DNA from: Kineococcus rubinsiae
GTDB taxonomy: Bacteria; Actinomycetota; Actinomycetes; Actinomycetales; Kineococcaceae
DNA: 64,000 nt
Assembly (NCBI RefSeq): GCF_011839805.1
Contig: NZ_VWPY01000011.1
Span: 38,183 to 102,182, forward strand
Reading direction: 5' to 3'
Shown: positions 25,050-34,604 of the stretch, piece after piece
Layout of the letters: the number at the start of each line of letters is the position of its first letter
Position numbering within the stretch: position 1 is the first letter of the stretch
Position numbers and translations under genes: made by a program
Notes under the pieces: model-generated
The model's input: only the letters and a program-made list of their open reading frames with translations
Database searches by the model: none
What the model was told of the DNA's origin: nothing

Positions 25050-26048
25050 ATGGCGACGATGGCCGACGTCGCGAGGCTGGCCGGGGTCAACCCCTCGACG
25101 GTCTCGCACGTCCTGAACGGCACGCGCAACGTGAGCGGGCCGACCCGGCAGCTCGTCCTGGACGCCATCACGGCGACCGGGTACCGGCCGAACGCGCTGG
25201 CGCGCTCCCTGGCGACGTCCAGCACCACGACCCTGGGGCTGGCGAGCCGGTTCGTCTCCAACCCGCACTTCGCCGACCTGGTGCGCGTCATCGAGGCCGA
25301 GGCGCGGGCCGCGGGCTACACGCTCGTGCTCGCCGACACCCACGACGAGGCGGGCGAGGAGCTGCGGGCGGTGGGTCAGCTCGTGGACCGCCAGGTGGAC
25401 GGCGTGCTGCTGGCCCCCTCGGCGGCCGCGGACACCCACGCCCTGCCGTTCCTCGCCGCGAACCGGGTCCCGGTCGTGCTGCTGGACCGGTTCGCGACCG
25501 CGGACGTGGACCAGGTGGCGCCGGAGAACACCGAGGCGACGGCCCTGCTGACCGGTCACCTCGCCGACCTCGGGCACCGCCGCATCGCCTTCGTCGCGGG
25601 CCTGGACGGGCTGAGCTCCACCACGGAGCGCCGCGCGGGCTACGAGCGCGTCGTGGCGCAGCGGGGCCTGGACGCGGACGCGTCGCTGGTCCTCGCGGGC
25701 GACAGCGAGGCGGCCACCGCGCAGCTCGCCGTCGAGGCCGCGTTCAGCCGGCGCGAGCGCCCGACGGCCGTCGTCGTGGGCAACAACGCCATGACGGTGG
25801 GGACCCTGCGCGGTCTGCGGACGCTGGGTCTGCGGGTGCCGACCGACGTGGCGCTCGTGGCCTACGACGACCCGGAGTGGGCGGACATCGTCGAACCGCG
25901 GCTGACGACGATCGCGCAGGACGTCCCGGGGATGGCGCGGCGCGCGGTCAGCCTCGTGCTGGAGCGGATGGCCGACCCGGCGCTGGCCGCCCGGCGCGAG
26001 CGGATCGAGCCGGCGTTCCGGCACCGCACGTCCTGCGGCTGCGCCTGA
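25050..26048 (+). CDS. LacI-family transcriptional regulator
   Basis: This 332-residue repressor has the LacI helix-turn-helix at residues 4-25 (MADVARLAGVNPSTVSHVLN) and the hinge RPNALARSL. A type I periplasmic-binding-like effector domain runs to the C-terminus and ends with TSCGC. ATG at 25050 after AGAGGAG places the HTH at the extreme N-terminus as usual. It is divergent from the sugar ABC operon and is the obvious candidate to bind the three operators and to respond to the imported sugar. Confidence 0.94.
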   Translation: MATMADVARLAGVNPSTVSHVLNGTRNVSGPTRQLVLDAITATGYRPNALARSLATSSTTTLGLASRFVSNPHFADLVRVIEAEARAAGYTLVLADTHDEAGEELRAVGQLVDRQVDGVLLAPSAAADTHALPFLAANRVPVVLLDRFATADVDQVAPENTEATALLTGHLADLGHRRIAFVAGLDGLSSTTERRAGYERVVAQRGLDADASLVLAGDSEAATAQLAVEAAFSRRERPTAVVVGNNAMTVGTLRGLRTLGLRVPTDVALVAYDDPEWADIVEPRLTTIAQDVPGMARRAVSLVLERMADPALAARRERIEPAFRHRTSCGCA

Positions 26049-26060
26049 CGCGCTCCCCGC

Positions 26061-27134
26061 TCACCGGCCGAACCGGCACCTGCGCAGGAGGGCCGACTCG
26101 GCACCGGTGACGACCTCGCGCGCGACCTCGCGGCCCAGGACGGGCGCGAGGCAGACGCCGGAGTGCGCCACCACCACGAACAGGCCCGCCACGCCGGGGG
26201 CGGGACCCACGATCGGCGCCCCGTCGGCGGGCATCGGCCGCGGCCCGACGGTCGCGGCCTCGAGCCGGAGGTCGTCGGTGCCGCGCAGCGTCGCCCGGAT
26301 CCGGGCCGCCGTCGCGGTCGCGAGGGCGTCGAGGTGGGCCGGCGACGGGTCGCCGTCGGCGGCGCTGACCAGGAGCGAGCCGTCGCCGTCGGCGCGGACC
26401 TCCAGCTCCGGGCACGAGAGGACGGCGCGCAGCCGGCCAGAGGGCGCGCGGGCGGAGGGGGCGCGGAAGCGCAGCAGCGTCGCGGGTGAGGCGGCCACGG
26501 GGACGTCGACCCCCGCGGCCGCGCAGAGGACGCGCGTCCCGGCCCCGGCCGCGACGACGACGTGGTCGGCGGCGATCGGTCCGCGGTCGGTGGCCACGCC
26601 GAGGACGCGCGCGCCGCCCGGGCTCACGTCCAGCCGGGCCTCCACCCCGGTCAGCAGCCGCGCTCCGCCGGCGACTGCCGCGGCCACGAGGGCGCGGGTG
26701 ACCGCGCCGGCGTCCACGGCCGCGTCCCCCGGGACGTGCACGGCCGCTTCCGGGGGCCGCCGCAGCGCGGGTTCAAGGGTGCGGACCTCCGCGGCGCCGA
26801 GCAGGTCGGCGTCCGCCTCGGGCGGCTCCCCCACCGGGTGGTGCCCGGGCGGCCAGGACAGCGACCCCGACCAGCGCACCCGCACGCCGGGCACCTCCTG
26901 CTCGAGCCGGCGCCACTGCGGCAGGACGTGGTCCCGCAGGTCCGCCGCCCCACCGGGCCAGCGGCCGTGCCGGCCGACCCAGCCGAAGGAACTCCCCGTC
27001 GCCCCGGCCGCGGGAACGTCCTGCTCGACGATCGTCACGCGGGCGCCGAGGCGCGTCAGCTCGTAGGCGGTCGCAGCACCGACGATCCCTGCGCCGACGA
27101 CCACCACGTGCGGTCCGTCGCCCGCCGAGGTCAC
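26061..27134 (-). CDS. FAD-dependent oxidoreductase (DAO/glycine-oxidase type)
   Basis: The 357-residue protein starts with a Rossmann dinucleotide motif (VVVVGAGIVGAATAYEL, glycines at 14, 16 and 19) and the Glu-bearing VTIVEQD. The C-terminal GLFVVVAHSGVCLAPVLGR closes the FAD site, as in D-amino-acid/glycine/sarcosine oxidases. The substrate is an amine or imine (family knowledge), not further defined. GTG at 27134 overlaps the stop of the DUF222-HNH gene, and no ribosome-binding site is clear apart from this coupling. Confidence 0.87.
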   Translation of the reverse strand: MTSAGDGPHVVVVGAGIVGAATAYELTRLGARVTIVEQDVPAAGATGSSFGWVGRHGRWPGGAADLRDHVLPQWRRLEQEVPGVRVRWSGSLSWPPGHHPVGEPPEADADLLGAAEVRTLEPALRRPPEAAVHVPGDAAVDAGAVTRALVAAAVAGGARLLTGVEARLDVSPGGARVLGVATDRGPIAADHVVVAAGAGTRVLCAAAGVDVPVAASPATLLRFRAPSARAPSGRLRAVLSCPELEVRADGDGSLLVSAADGDPSPAHLDALATATAARIRATLRGTDDLRLEAATVGPRPMPADGAPIVGPAPGVAGLFVVVAHSGVCLAPVLGREVAREVVTGAESALLRRCRFGR

Positions 27135-28459
27135 GCGGCCAGCCCGAGTCGCCGGCGCAGGTCCGCCTCGATCCCCGACGCGTACCGCTCGGTGGGCAGC
27201 GCCGGGTGACCGAGCACCGGCGGTGGTGAGCTCGCGTACGCGTGCCCGGTGGGGGTGGTCAGGGTGGTGGTTCCGGTGTCGGGGTCCCGGGCGGAGCGGC
27301 ACCCGGGGAGTTCCTTGGTGTGGTTGCAGGCCTCGCAGAGCCCCTGTCCGTTGTCCGCGGTGGTCGGACCGCCGCGGGCGTGAGGTTCGACGTGGTCGAG
27401 GTGGCGGATCAGGGCGTCGCAGAACGGGGTGGCACAGCGCTGATCCCGGGCCCGCAGGAACGCGGCCAGGCCGGCGGGGAAGGTCCGCTGCTTCGACTCG
27501 AGGGCGACCAACTGGCTCGTGTCCGGGCTGGTGAACAACCGCCGCACCCACGCCTGACCGGCCTCGGAGGCGGTGGCGAGGAGTTCTCGAGCGATCGAGG
27601 CCGGCACCGGACCGTGGCCCGGAACGCTTGCGGACACGTCACCCGCGTCCAGCAGCGTGTCCGTCGGCATCACGAGGTGCACCACGATCGGGACGGGGTC
27701 GGTGTGCGGGTCCCGGCCGGTGATCCGACACACGAGGGTGTCGGCCATGACCTGACCGCGGCCTCGCTCGTCACCGGGTTGACGGGTGGCGGCGTGCGTC
27801 GAGACGGCCGTCAGCAGAGCCGCGTGGACGGCGACCCCGTCGGCCACCGGCAGCAGCGCGGTCACGTAGGTCATCGTGTCCGGCGCCGGGCGGATCGACA
27901 CGCACCGCTCGTTGGCCGCCTTCCTCACGCGAGCCACCGCGGACGCCGGGTCGACCTGCTGAGCCAGGGCCCGCGCGGACCCGATCACGGACGCGGCACC
28001 GACGCCGGGACGGGAGAACTCTCCAGCGAGAGCATTGTCGACGCGGCTCCGGTCCTCCCGAGCCAGGCACACGGTCGCCTGGACGACCTTGGTGGCGGTC
28101 CACTCCTCCACCACCCCCGTTCGCAGCGCCGCCAGCGTTTCCGGCAGGTCATCGACAAGGGCGAGAGCGGCGCCGACGAGACGCCCACCCTGGTGCGGCG
28201 ACACCCGCCGCGCGGCCGCGACCTGCGGCCCCACCGACCGGCCGCGCTTCACTGCGGGAACTCCGGCCGCCACCTCGTCGGCGCGGACCGAGCGAGACAA
28301 CTCCGCGGTCGCCTCGGCCTGCACCGCGGCGAGCGCCCGCTTCGCGCGTTCCGCGGCGGCGATCACGTCCACCAGTTCAGCGTCGGAGAGGCCCGCGGAA
28401 ACGGCGTCGAACAACCCGTCGACCACCTGGTCGAGAGCCGTCGCGCACGTCGTGGACAC
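27131..28459 (-). CDS. DUF222/HNH endonuclease-domain protein
   Basis: The protein is about 442 residues. The N-terminal helical DUF222 domain (about 1-300) is followed by a C-terminal HNH domain near residues 335-390 with RCATPFC, HLDHVEPHARGG and NGQGLCEACNHTKE; the Cys pairs bind zinc. Such proteins occur in many copies per genome in high-GC actinobacteria and resemble intron- or element-derived nucleases, but no flanking repeat is seen here. GTG at 28459 was chosen for an AGGA site; TTG at 28495 is possible. The function is unknown. Confidence 0.87.
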   Translation of the reverse strand: MSTTCATALDQVVDGLFDAVSAGLSDAELVDVIAAAERAKRALAAVQAEATAELSRSVRADEVAAGVPAVKRGRSVGPQVAAARRVSPHQGGRLVGAALALVDDLPETLAALRTGVVEEWTATKVVQATVCLAREDRSRVDNALAGEFSRPGVGAASVIGSARALAQQVDPASAVARVRKAANERCVSIRPAPDTMTYVTALLPVADGVAVHAALLTAVSTHAATRQPGDERGRGQVMADTLVCRITGRDPHTDPVPIVVHLVMPTDTLLDAGDVSASVPGHGPVPASIARELLATASEAGQAWVRRLFTSPDTSQLVALESKQRTFPAGLAAFLRARDQRCATPFCDALIRHLDHVEPHARGGPTTADNGQGLCEACNHTKELPGCRSARDPDTGTTTLTTPTGHAYASSPPPVLGHPALPTERYASGIEADLRRRLGLAA

Positions 28460-28528
28460 GTGTTCGATCCTACGGCAATCGGCTTCTCGGTTCAACAGGT
28501 TTCCCTGTGCCGCAACGAGAGTCGACTT

Positions 28529-29137
28529 CTACAGCAGCCAGCCGTTCGCGTCGGCCAGGCGGACGGCCTCGGCGCGGGTGCGGGCACCGGTCTTGCCGAT
28601 CGCGGCCGAGAGGTGGTTGCGGACCGTCCCCTCACTGAGGCCGACGGCGTGCGCGAGGTCGGCCACCGTGCCGCCCTCCCGCGCGGCGCACAGCACCTGC
28701 TGCTCGCGCGCGGTGAGCGGGGAACTGCCCGTCACGAGGCTCTCGGCCGCGAGCGCCGGGTCGACGACGCGCAGGCCGGTGGCGATGCGGCGCACCACGT
28801 CGGCCAGCTCGCGGGCCGGGGTGTCCTTGACGACGAAACCCGACGCACCGGCCTCCATGGCGCGGCGCAGGTACCCGGGGCGGCCGAACGTCGTGACGAT
28901 GCAGACCCGGGTGGCGGGCACGGCCCGGCGCACCGCAGCGGTGGCGGCGATGCCGTCCAGGCCCGGCATCTCGATGTCGAGCAGCGCGACGTCGGGACGG
29001 TGCTCGCGGGCCGCGGCGACGACGAGGTCGCCGCGGTCCACCTCGGCGACGACCTCGAGGTCGGGTTCCAGCGACAGCAGGGCCGCGAGGGCGCCCCGCA
29101 CCAGCGCCTGGTCGTCGGCCAGCAGCAGGCGGATCAC
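28529..29137 (-). CDS. Response regulator (NarL/LuxR type)
   Basis: This 202-residue regulator has a receiver domain with acidic residues DD at 8-9, phosphoacceptor Asp 54 (LLDIEMPG) and Lys near 104 (VVKDT). A LuxR-type HTH follows at about 140-195 (LTAREQQVLCAAREGGTVAD and SEGTVRNHLSAAIGKTGART). GTG at 29137 overlaps the kinase stop. It is the output of the two-component system and probably controls the adjacent ABC exporter, the DesR-like arrangement common in actinobacteria. Confidence 0.94.
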   Translation of the reverse strand: MIRLLLADDQALVRGALAALLSLEPDLEVVAEVDRGDLVVAAAREHRPDVALLDIEMPGLDGIAATAAVRRAVPATRVCIVTTFGRPGYLRRAMEAGASGFVVKDTPARELADVVRRIATGLRVVDPALAAESLVTGSSPLTAREQQVLCAAREGGTVADLAHAVGLSEGTVRNHLSAAIGKTGARTRAEAVRLADANGWLL

Positions 29138-30339
29138 GGCTGCCCCACCGCGACCTCCACCCGGAACCCGCCCTCGGCGGAGCGGCCGACCGTCAGCGTC
29201 CCGCCCGCGCTGCGCGCGCGGTCGGCCAGGCCGCTCAGCCCGTGCCCGTCGCCCGCACCCGGCCGCGGTCCGGTGCCGTCGTCGCTGACGGCGACCGAGG
29301 CGGCGGTGAGCTCGACGCGGCAGTGCCGAGCGCCGGAGTGCCGCACGACGTTCGTGACCCCCTCGCGCACGACCCAGCCGAACAGCTCCGCGAGCTCCCC
29401 GGGGACCTCGTCGACGGCGCCCGGCAGGTCCGCCTCGATGCCCGCGGCGGCGAGCGCCTGCCGGGCCCCCGCGAGCTCGGTGGCGAGCGTGACCTCGCGG
29501 AAGCCCTCCAGCGCGGCGCGGACGTCGGTCAGCGCGGTGCGCGCCAGACGCTCCACGTCGGCGACCTCGGCGGCCGCGCGCGCCGGGTCGAGGTCCATCA
29601 GCCGCCCGGCGAGCTCGGCCTTGAGGGTGATGACCGTCAGGGAGTGCCCGAGCAGGTCGTGCAGGTCGCGGGAGAACCGGCTGCGCTCCTCCGCGACCGC
29701 GAGGCGCGCGAGGTCCTGCTGGGCGACGGCGAGCTCGCGCCCGCGGCTGATCATCCGGGAGACGCCGTAGACGGCGACGCTCGCGAGCACCGTGCCGGCC
29801 GCCGTCCCGGTGACCCCGCCCCAGCCGGGCACGAGCCGCGCCGCCACCAGCAGTCCGCCGGTGACGAGGACGACGATGACGCCCGCCACGCGCAGGGAGA
29901 CCGCGAAGGCCGCGTAGGCGCAGACGAACACGAGGGTGTTGGCGGCGGAGGCACCCGCCGCCGGGACCACGGCGGCTCCCAGTGCGAGCAGCAGCGCGAT
30001 CCCGAACGTGGCCTCGCGCGGCGAGGCGCCCAGCGTGCCCGTCGAGCGGCCCTGCTGCCAGCGCCGCCACAGCAGGACGTAGGCGAGGCCGAACACCACG
30101 ACGCTCGCGGTGCCCAGCACGGCCAGCGCGCGGTCGGGATTGCCCAGCGCGTCCTCGAACGGCTCGACGAGGAACAGCAGCCAGACCGCGGCGAACACCC
30201 ACCCGTAGCGCCACCGCGGGAACAGCATCGGCGCGACGGCCGGGGTCTCGACGAGGGACCGGGCCGGCACGGCGGACGGGGCGGGAGCCACGCCAGGACT
30301 CTGCCAGAGCACCCGGTCCGCCGGCGGTGCGGCGCTCAC
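29134..30339 (-). CDS. Sensor histidine kinase (HisKA_3, DesK-like)
   Basis: The 401-residue kinase has about six transmembrane helices between residues 44 and 195 and no large extracellular sensor, so it likely senses within the membrane. The dimerisation helix carries phospho-His 227 (SRDLHDLLGHSL). A short HATPase_c domain has REGVTNVVRHS and SDDGTG. It overlaps the ABC permease upstream and the response regulator downstream by GTGA, forming a four-gene ABC-TCS operon. A role in membrane stress or peptide/drug export is inferred. Confidence 0.93.
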   Translation of the reverse strand: MSAAPPADRVLWQSPGVAPAPSAVPARSLVETPAVAPMLFPRWRYGWVFAAVWLLFLVEPFEDALGNPDRALAVLGTASVVVFGLAYVLLWRRWQQGRSTGTLGASPREATFGIALLLALGAAVVPAAGASAANTLVFVCAYAAFAVSLRVAGVIVVLVTGGLLVAARLVPGWGGVTGTAAGTVLASVAVYGVSRMISRGRELAVAQQDLARLAVAEERSRFSRDLHDLLGHSLTVITLKAELAGRLMDLDPARAAAEVADVERLARTALTDVRAALEGFREVTLATELAGARQALAAAGIEADLPGAVDEVPGELAELFGWVVREGVTNVVRHSGARHCRVELTAASVAVSDDGTGPRPGAGDGHGLSGLADRARSAGGTLTVGRSAEGGFRVEVAVGQP

Positions 30340-31133
30340 ACCCGCGCGGTGTCGCGGCGGAACAGCAGCGCGGCACCGACGCTGAAGACGGCCGCCCAGG
30401 CGACGACGTTCACGACGCCCCCGAGGACGGACCCGTCGTGGGTCAGCGGGTAGCGGGCGAGGACCCCCACGCCGTAGGCGGGCGTGAACTGGGCGATCCG
30501 CTGCATGAGGTGGGGGAAGAGGAAGAGCGGCACGAACAGGCCGCCGAGCATGGCCAGCACCGACATGGCCGCCCCGAGGATCTGCATGGCGTTCTCCGAC
30601 GGCAGCAGGTAGCCGACGGCGAGCCCGAGCGCGGCGAACACCAGCGACCCGAGCCACGCGACGACACCGCCGACGACCCACGCCCGCGCGGGCATCCGGG
30701 CGCCGGAGACCGCCCCGACGACGAACTCGACGGCCACGGGCAGCAGGGCGATCGTCGCGGCCGCCAGGACCTTGGTGACGACGTAGGTGGCCGGGCGCAG
30801 CGGGGTGAGGCGCAGCTGCCGGCTCCAGCCGCTGGCCCGCTCGACGGCGACCGAGGCGCCGACGCTCGTGGCAGCCACCATGGCGCCGTACACGCCGAGG
30901 CTGATCATCACGTAGGCGCGGCTGGCGGCGTCCTCCTGCCCGACGCCGAAGATGACGTAGAACACGACCGGCATGACGATCGTGGAGACGAGCGTGCGCC
31001 GGTTGCGCAGGACGCGGCGCACGTCGAGGCGCAGGTAGGTGGTGTTCAGCGGGGAGCGGGGCACGTCGACCGCGGCGGGGTCCGCGGCGGCGGTGGCGGC
31101 GGTGGCGCTGGTGGTGGGCGTCAGGGTGCTCAT
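30336..31133 (-). CDS. ABC-2-type export permease
   Basis: The 265-residue protein has six predicted helices. The N-terminal cytoplasmic stretch (Ala/Thr/Pro-rich, about 30 residues) is followed by RLDVRRVLRNRRTLVSTIVMP, the usual start of ABC-2 permeases. It is coupled by ATGA to the ATPase upstream. With that ATPase it should export a drug, lipid or peptide under control of the downstream two-component pair. Confidence 0.9.
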   Translation of the reverse strand: MSTLTPTTSATAATAAADPAAVDVPRSPLNTTYLRLDVRRVLRNRRTLVSTIVMPVVFYVIFGVGQEDAASRAYVMISLGVYGAMVAATSVGASVAVERASGWSRQLRLTPLRPATYVVTKVLAAATIALLPVAVEFVVGAVSGARMPARAWVVGGVVAWLGSLVFAALGLAVGYLLPSENAMQILGAAMSVLAMLGGLFVPLFLFPHLMQRIAQFTPAYGVGVLARYPLTHDGSVLGGVVNVVAWAAVFSVGAALLFRRDTARV

Positions 31134-32101
31134 CGGGGGACCTCGTCCGTGCTCGTGGTGCTCGTCAGGGAGATGAACGCGTCCTCGAGACCGCGCGAGG
31201 TGACCTCGAGGTCGTGCGCGGCGGTCTGCGTGAGCAGCCACCGCGCGACCGCGTCGGAGTCGTTGGCCTGCACCAGGACGGTGTCGCCGTGCACGTCGAG
31301 CTCGTCGACGCCGGGCATGCCGGCCAGGTCGCCGAGCCGGACGCCGGGCAACGTCGCGCGCACCGTGCGGCCCGTGGACAGCGCCTTGACCTCGGCGGCC
31401 GTCCCGTCGGCGACGACGCGGCCGCCCGCCACGAGGACGATCCGGTCGGCGTAGGCGTCGGCCTCCTCGAGGTAGTGCGTCGCGAACAGCACCGTGCGCC
31501 CGCGGCGGGCGTCGTCGCGGATGGCCGCCCAGAACGCGCGGCGGCCCTCGACGTCCATGCCCGTCGTGGGTTCGTCCAGCACGAGCAGGCGGGGGTCGGG
31601 CAGCAGGGCCATGGCGAAGCGCAGCCGCTGCTGCTGCCCGCCCGAGCACCCGCCGACGCGGCGGCCGGCGATGTCGGCGATCCCCGCGCGGCGCAGCACG
31701 ACGTCGACGGGCTGGGTGCGGGCGAACAGGCTGGCGGTGAGCTCGACGGTCTCGGCGACGCTGAGGTCCTTCAGCAGCCCGCCGGACTGCATGACGGCGG
31801 AGACCCAGCCGTTGGCCACCGCGCCGCGGGGGGTGGTGCCGTACACCGACAGCTCACCGGAGCTGGGTTCGGACAGCCCCAGCACCATGTCGATCGTCGT
31901 GGTCTTCCCGGCGCCGTTGGGGCCGAGGAACGCGACGACCTCGCCGGGCTGCACGACGAGGTCGATGCCGTCGACGGCCTGCACGGCGCCGAAGTGCTTC
32001 GTGATGCCCGCCAGGTGCAGCGCGGGGACGGTGCCCGCCGGGGCGGCGGGGACGGCGGTGCGCAGCCGGCCCGCGGTCGGGGCGGCGGTCGTGGTGTCCA
32101 T
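31130..32101 (-). CDS. ABC exporter ATPase (DrrA/NatA-like)
   Basis: This 323-residue ATPase has Walker A GPNGAGKTT (60-68), Walker B LLVLDEPTTGMD and the switch His in FATHYLEEAD. The C-terminal extension after about residue 245 is typical of DrrA-type exporters. The signature is CSGGQ (152-156) rather than LSGGQ, a substitution found in several members of this group and probably tolerated. It is the first gene of the ABC-TCS operon. Confidence 0.93.
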   Translation of the reverse strand: MDTTTAAPTAGRLRTAVPAAPAGTVPALHLAGITKHFGAVQAVDGIDLVVQPGEVVAFLGPNGAGKTTTIDMVLGLSEPSSGELSVYGTTPRGAVANGWVSAVMQSGGLLKDLSVAETVELTASLFARTQPVDVVLRRAGIADIAGRRVGGCSGGQQQRLRFAMALLPDPRLLVLDEPTTGMDVEGRRAFWAAIRDDARRGRTVLFATHYLEEADAYADRIVLVAGGRVVADGTAAEVKALSTGRTVRATLPGVRLGDLAGMPGVDELDVHGDTVLVQANDSDAVARWLLTQTAAHDLEVTSRGLEDAFISLTSTTSTDEVPR

Positions 32102-32146
32102 GCCGACGATCCTGTCGGCGACGGCGGGCCCCGCCCCGGGCCCGCC

Positions 32147-32173
32147 GTCACGCCGTGACCATGACGGATGTCA
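32147..32173 (-). promoter_or_regulatory. Inverted repeats upstream of the ABC-TCS operon
   Basis: Two dyads sit 46 bp and further upstream of the ATPase start: GTCACG-C-CGTGAC (32147-32159) and TGAC-GGAT-GTCA (32162-32173). Both are built on GTCA/TGAC and are candidate response-regulator sites for autoregulation. No clear -35/-10 pair is visible. Confidence 0.35.
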
Positions 32174-32177
32174 CGAC

Positions 32178-32203
32178 GGGTGCCCCTCCCGGGAGGGGCA
32201 CCC
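32178..32203 (-). terminator. Perfect 26-nt palindrome after glyS
   Basis: GGGTGCCCCTCCC and its exact complement sit 8 nt beyond the glyS stop (minus strand) and form a very stable stem. Position and composition fit the glyS terminator. Confidence 0.7.
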
Positions 32204-32210
32204 GGGGACC

Positions 32211-33602
32211 TCAGGCGCCGATGAGCCGCGCACCCAGCCAGGACGTGACCTGGGTGAGCCCGACGCGCTCCTGCGCCATGCTGTCGCGCGAGCGGATGGT
32301 GACGGCCTCGTCCTCGAGGGTGTCGAAGTCCACCGTGATGCAGAACGGCGTGCCGACCTCGTCGTGGCGGCGGTAGCGGCGCCCGATCGCCCCCGCGTCG
32401 TCGAACTCCACGTTCCAGGACCGACGCAGCTCCGCGGCGAGGTCGCGCGCCTTCGGCGAGAGGGACTCGTTGCGCGACAGCGGGAAGACCGCGGCCTTGA
32501 CCGGGGCGAGGCGGTGGTCCAGGCGCAGGACGGTGCGCTTGTCCACGCCGCCCTTGGTGTTCGGCGCCTCGTCCTCGGAGTAGGCGTCGACGAGGAACGC
32601 CATGAGGGAGCGCGTCAGGCCCGCCGCGGGCTCGATCACGTAGGGCGTCCAGCGCTCGCCCTTGGCCTGGTCGAAGTAGGACAGGTCGACGCCGGACTCC
32701 TTCGAGTGCGTCGAGAGGTCGTAGTCGGTGCGGTTCGCGACGCCCTCGAGCTCACCCCACTCCGAGCCCTGGAACCCGAAGCGGTACTCGATGTCCACGG
32801 TCCGCTTGGAGTAGTGCGACAGCTTCTCGGCCGGGTGCTCGAAGAAGCGCAGGTTGTCCGCCGCGATGCCGAGGTCGGTGTACCAGCGCATGCGCTCGGC
32901 CAGCCAGTACTCGTGCCACTCCTCGTCGGTGCCGGGCTCGACGAAGAACTCCATCTCCATCTGCTCGAACTCGCGGGTGCGGAAGATGAAGTTCCCGGGC
33001 GTGATCTCGTTGCGGAAGCTCTTGCCGATCTGGCCGATGCCGAACGGCGGCTTCTTGCGCGCGGAGCCCATGACGTTGGCGAAGTTCACGAAGATGCCCT
33101 GCGCGGTCTCGGGCCGCAGGTAGTGCAGGCCCTCCTCGTTGTCCACGGGGCCGAGGTAGGTCTTCATCAGCCCCGAGAACTCCCGCGGCTCGGTCCACTG
33201 CCCGCGCAGGCCCGTGTCGGGGTCGACGACGTCGGCCAGGCCGTTCTCCGGGGGGTGCCCGTGCTTGGCCTCGTAGGCCTCGATGAGGTGGTCGGCGCGG
33301 TAGCGCTTGTGCGTGACCAGGGACTCCACCAGCGGGTCGGTGAAGACGGACACGTGGCCCGAGGCCTCCCAGACGCGGCGCGGGAGGATCACGGAGGAGT
33401 CGAGCCCCACGACGTCGTCGCGGGTGGAGACCACGGTGCGCCACCACTGGCGCTTGATGTTCTCCTTCAGCTCGACGCCGAGGGGGCCGTAGTCCCACGC
33501 GGACCGGGTGCCGCCGTAGATCTCCCCCGCGGGGAAGACGAACCCCCGGCGCTTGGCGAGGTTGGTGACGGCGTCGAGGCGGGACGCGGACTGCTGTGCC
33601 AC
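32211..33602 (-). CDS. glyS: Glycyl-tRNA synthetase (alpha2 type)
   Basis: The 463-residue class II synthetase charges tRNA-Gly. The N-terminal [11 protein letters not shown], motif 2 [17 protein letters not shown] and motif 3 [10 protein letters not shown], with the C-terminal anticodon-binding domain from about 355, match the dimeric bacterial/eukaryotic-type enzyme. Residues 155-190 include [16 protein letters not shown] is used at 33602. Its neighbour on the other strand is zur, as in mycobacteria (glyS-smtB-furB). A GCTCCG/CGGAGC hairpin lies in the leader at 33635-33654, with no T-box motif. Confidence 0.96.
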   Translation of the reverse strand: MAQQSASRLDAVTNLAKRRGFVFPAGEIYGGTRSAWDYGPLGVELKENIKRQWWRTVVSTRDDVVGLDSSVILPRRVWEASGHVSVFTDPLVESLVTHKRYRADHLIEAYEAKHGHPPENGLADVVDPDTGLRGQWTEPREFSGLMKTYLGPVDNEEGLHYLRPETAQGIFVNFANVMGSARKKPPFGIGQIGKSFRNEITPGNFIFRTREFEQMEMEFFVEPGTDEEWHEYWLAERMRWYTDLGIAADNLRFFEHPAEKLSHYSKRTVDIEYRFGFQGSEWGELEGVANRTDYDLSTHSKESGVDLSYFDQAKGERWTPYVIEPAAGLTRSLMAFLVDAYSEDEAPNTKGGVDKRTVLRLDHRLAPVKAAVFPLSRNESLSPKARDLAAELRRSWNVEFDDAGAIGRRYRRHDEVGTPFCITVDFDTLEDEAVTIRSRDSMAQERVGLTQVTSWLGARLIGA

Positions 33603-33783
33603 GGGGGCTCCATCCGGCTGGGTGTCGGCGGTGGGCTCCGCCGGCTGACGGAGCGGGCTCCGAGGCTACGCGCCGGACGGGCCGCCGCTCCCCCGGGTTC
33701 TCGCGCGGCGGGCGGCGCGGCGGGGTGCCGTAGAGTCGGCGCGCCGGGACACCACGTCCGGCGCAGGCGAGGAGGGGACGTCC

Positions 33784-34188
33784 ATGACCGCGGTCCAGCG
33801 CCGTTCGACCAAGCAGCGCTCGGCGGTCTCGGCCCTGCTCGACGAGGCCGACTCCTTCCTCTCCGCCCAGGACCTGCACGCCCGGCTGCGCGAGCGGGGC
33901 GAGGCCGTCGGCCTCGCCACCGTCTACCGGGCCCTGCAGGCGCTGGTCGAGGACGGCGACGTCGACGTGCTGCGCACGGACGACGGGGAGTCGATCTACC
34001 GCCGCTGCAGCACGGGCCACCACCACCACCTGGTGTGCCGGCGCTGCGGGCGCACGGTCGAGGTGGAGGGCCCCACCGTGGAGAGCTGGGCGCTCCGCGT
34101 CGGCAGCGAGCACGGCTTCACCGCCGTCGAGCACGTCGTGGAGGTCTTCGGCGTCTGCGCCCCGTGCAGCGCCGCGGAGCCCGCCTGA
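33784..34188 (+). CDS. zur: Zinc uptake regulator of the Fur family (Zur/FurB)
   Basis: This 134-residue Fur-family repressor has an N-terminal winged helix with LATVYRALQALVEDG. The HHHH block (79-82) is followed by Cys 85 and Cys 88 (LVCRRCG), and Cys 125 and Cys 128 (CAPC) form the structural zinc site. The CXXC pairs and position beside glyS are those of mycobacterial FurB/Zur, which represses zinc uptake genes when zinc is bound. No smtB gene precedes it, unlike in Mycobacterium. The ATG follows GAGGAGGGG. Confidence 0.92.
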   Translation: MTAVQRRSTKQRSAVSALLDEADSFLSAQDLHARLRERGEAVGLATVYRALQALVEDGDVDVLRTDDGESIYRRCSTGHHHHLVCRRCGRTVEVEGPTVESWALRVGSEHGFTAVEHVVEVFGVCAPCSAAEPA

Positions 34189-34322
34189 GCACCTGTTCCA
34201 CCGACCATCCGCTCCCGGCGGGTCGACCCCGACGCGCCGTGACGGACCGCACATGACCGCAACGGCGTGTGACCGGCGATAATCTCGCTGGGCACGCCAC
34301 CAGACGACACCGGGAGAACACC

Positions 34323-34604
34323 GTGAACCGCACCGAACTGATCAGCGCCCTCGCAGAGCGCAGCGGCGTGACGCAGTCCGACGCCGACTCCGTCATCAAC
34401 GCCCTCGGCGACGTCCTCGTCGACGCCGTCGGCCGCGGCGAGGACGTCCGCCTGCCCGGTCTCATGACCGTGGAGCGCGTCGAGCGCGCCGCCCGCACGG
34501 GCCGCAACCCCCGCACCGGGGAGACCCTCGAGATCGCCGCCTCCTTCGGCGCGAAGCTCACCCCCGGCTCCAAGCTCAAGGCCGCCGCCAGCGGCAAGGA
34601 GTGA
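34323..34604 (+). CDS. hup: HU-family DNA-binding protein (short form)
   Basis: The 93-residue nucleoid protein has the HU start NRTELISALAERSGVTQ and the DNA-clasping arm ARTGRNPRTGETLEI near residues 58-72. It has only a short Lys-containing tail (KLKAAASGKE), unlike the long Lys/Ala-rich tail of mycobacterial HupB. GTG at 34323 follows GGGAG; GATAAT at 34277-34282 is a probable -10. Several hairpins follow it, as expected for a strongly expressed single gene. Confidence 0.92.
   Translation: MNRTELISALAERSGVTQSDADSVINALGDVLVDAVGRGEDVRLPGLMTVERVERAARTGRNPRTGETLEIAASFGAKLTPGSKLKAAASGKE

Noticed and set aside
27131..28459. DUF222-HNH gene as an active mobile element or homing endonuclease
   Set aside because: There are no flanking inverted repeats, target duplications or intron/intein boundaries; it is translationally coupled to the FAD gene.
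32178..32203. 26-nt palindrome as attachment site or operator
   Set aside because: Position right after glyS and simple GC-rich composition fit a terminator better; no integrase or second copy is seen in the window.
33603..33783. T-box leader for glyS or Zur box at zur
   Set aside because: The glyS leader has one small hairpin but no conserved T-box sequence, and no Zur-type AT-rich palindrome is present before zur.
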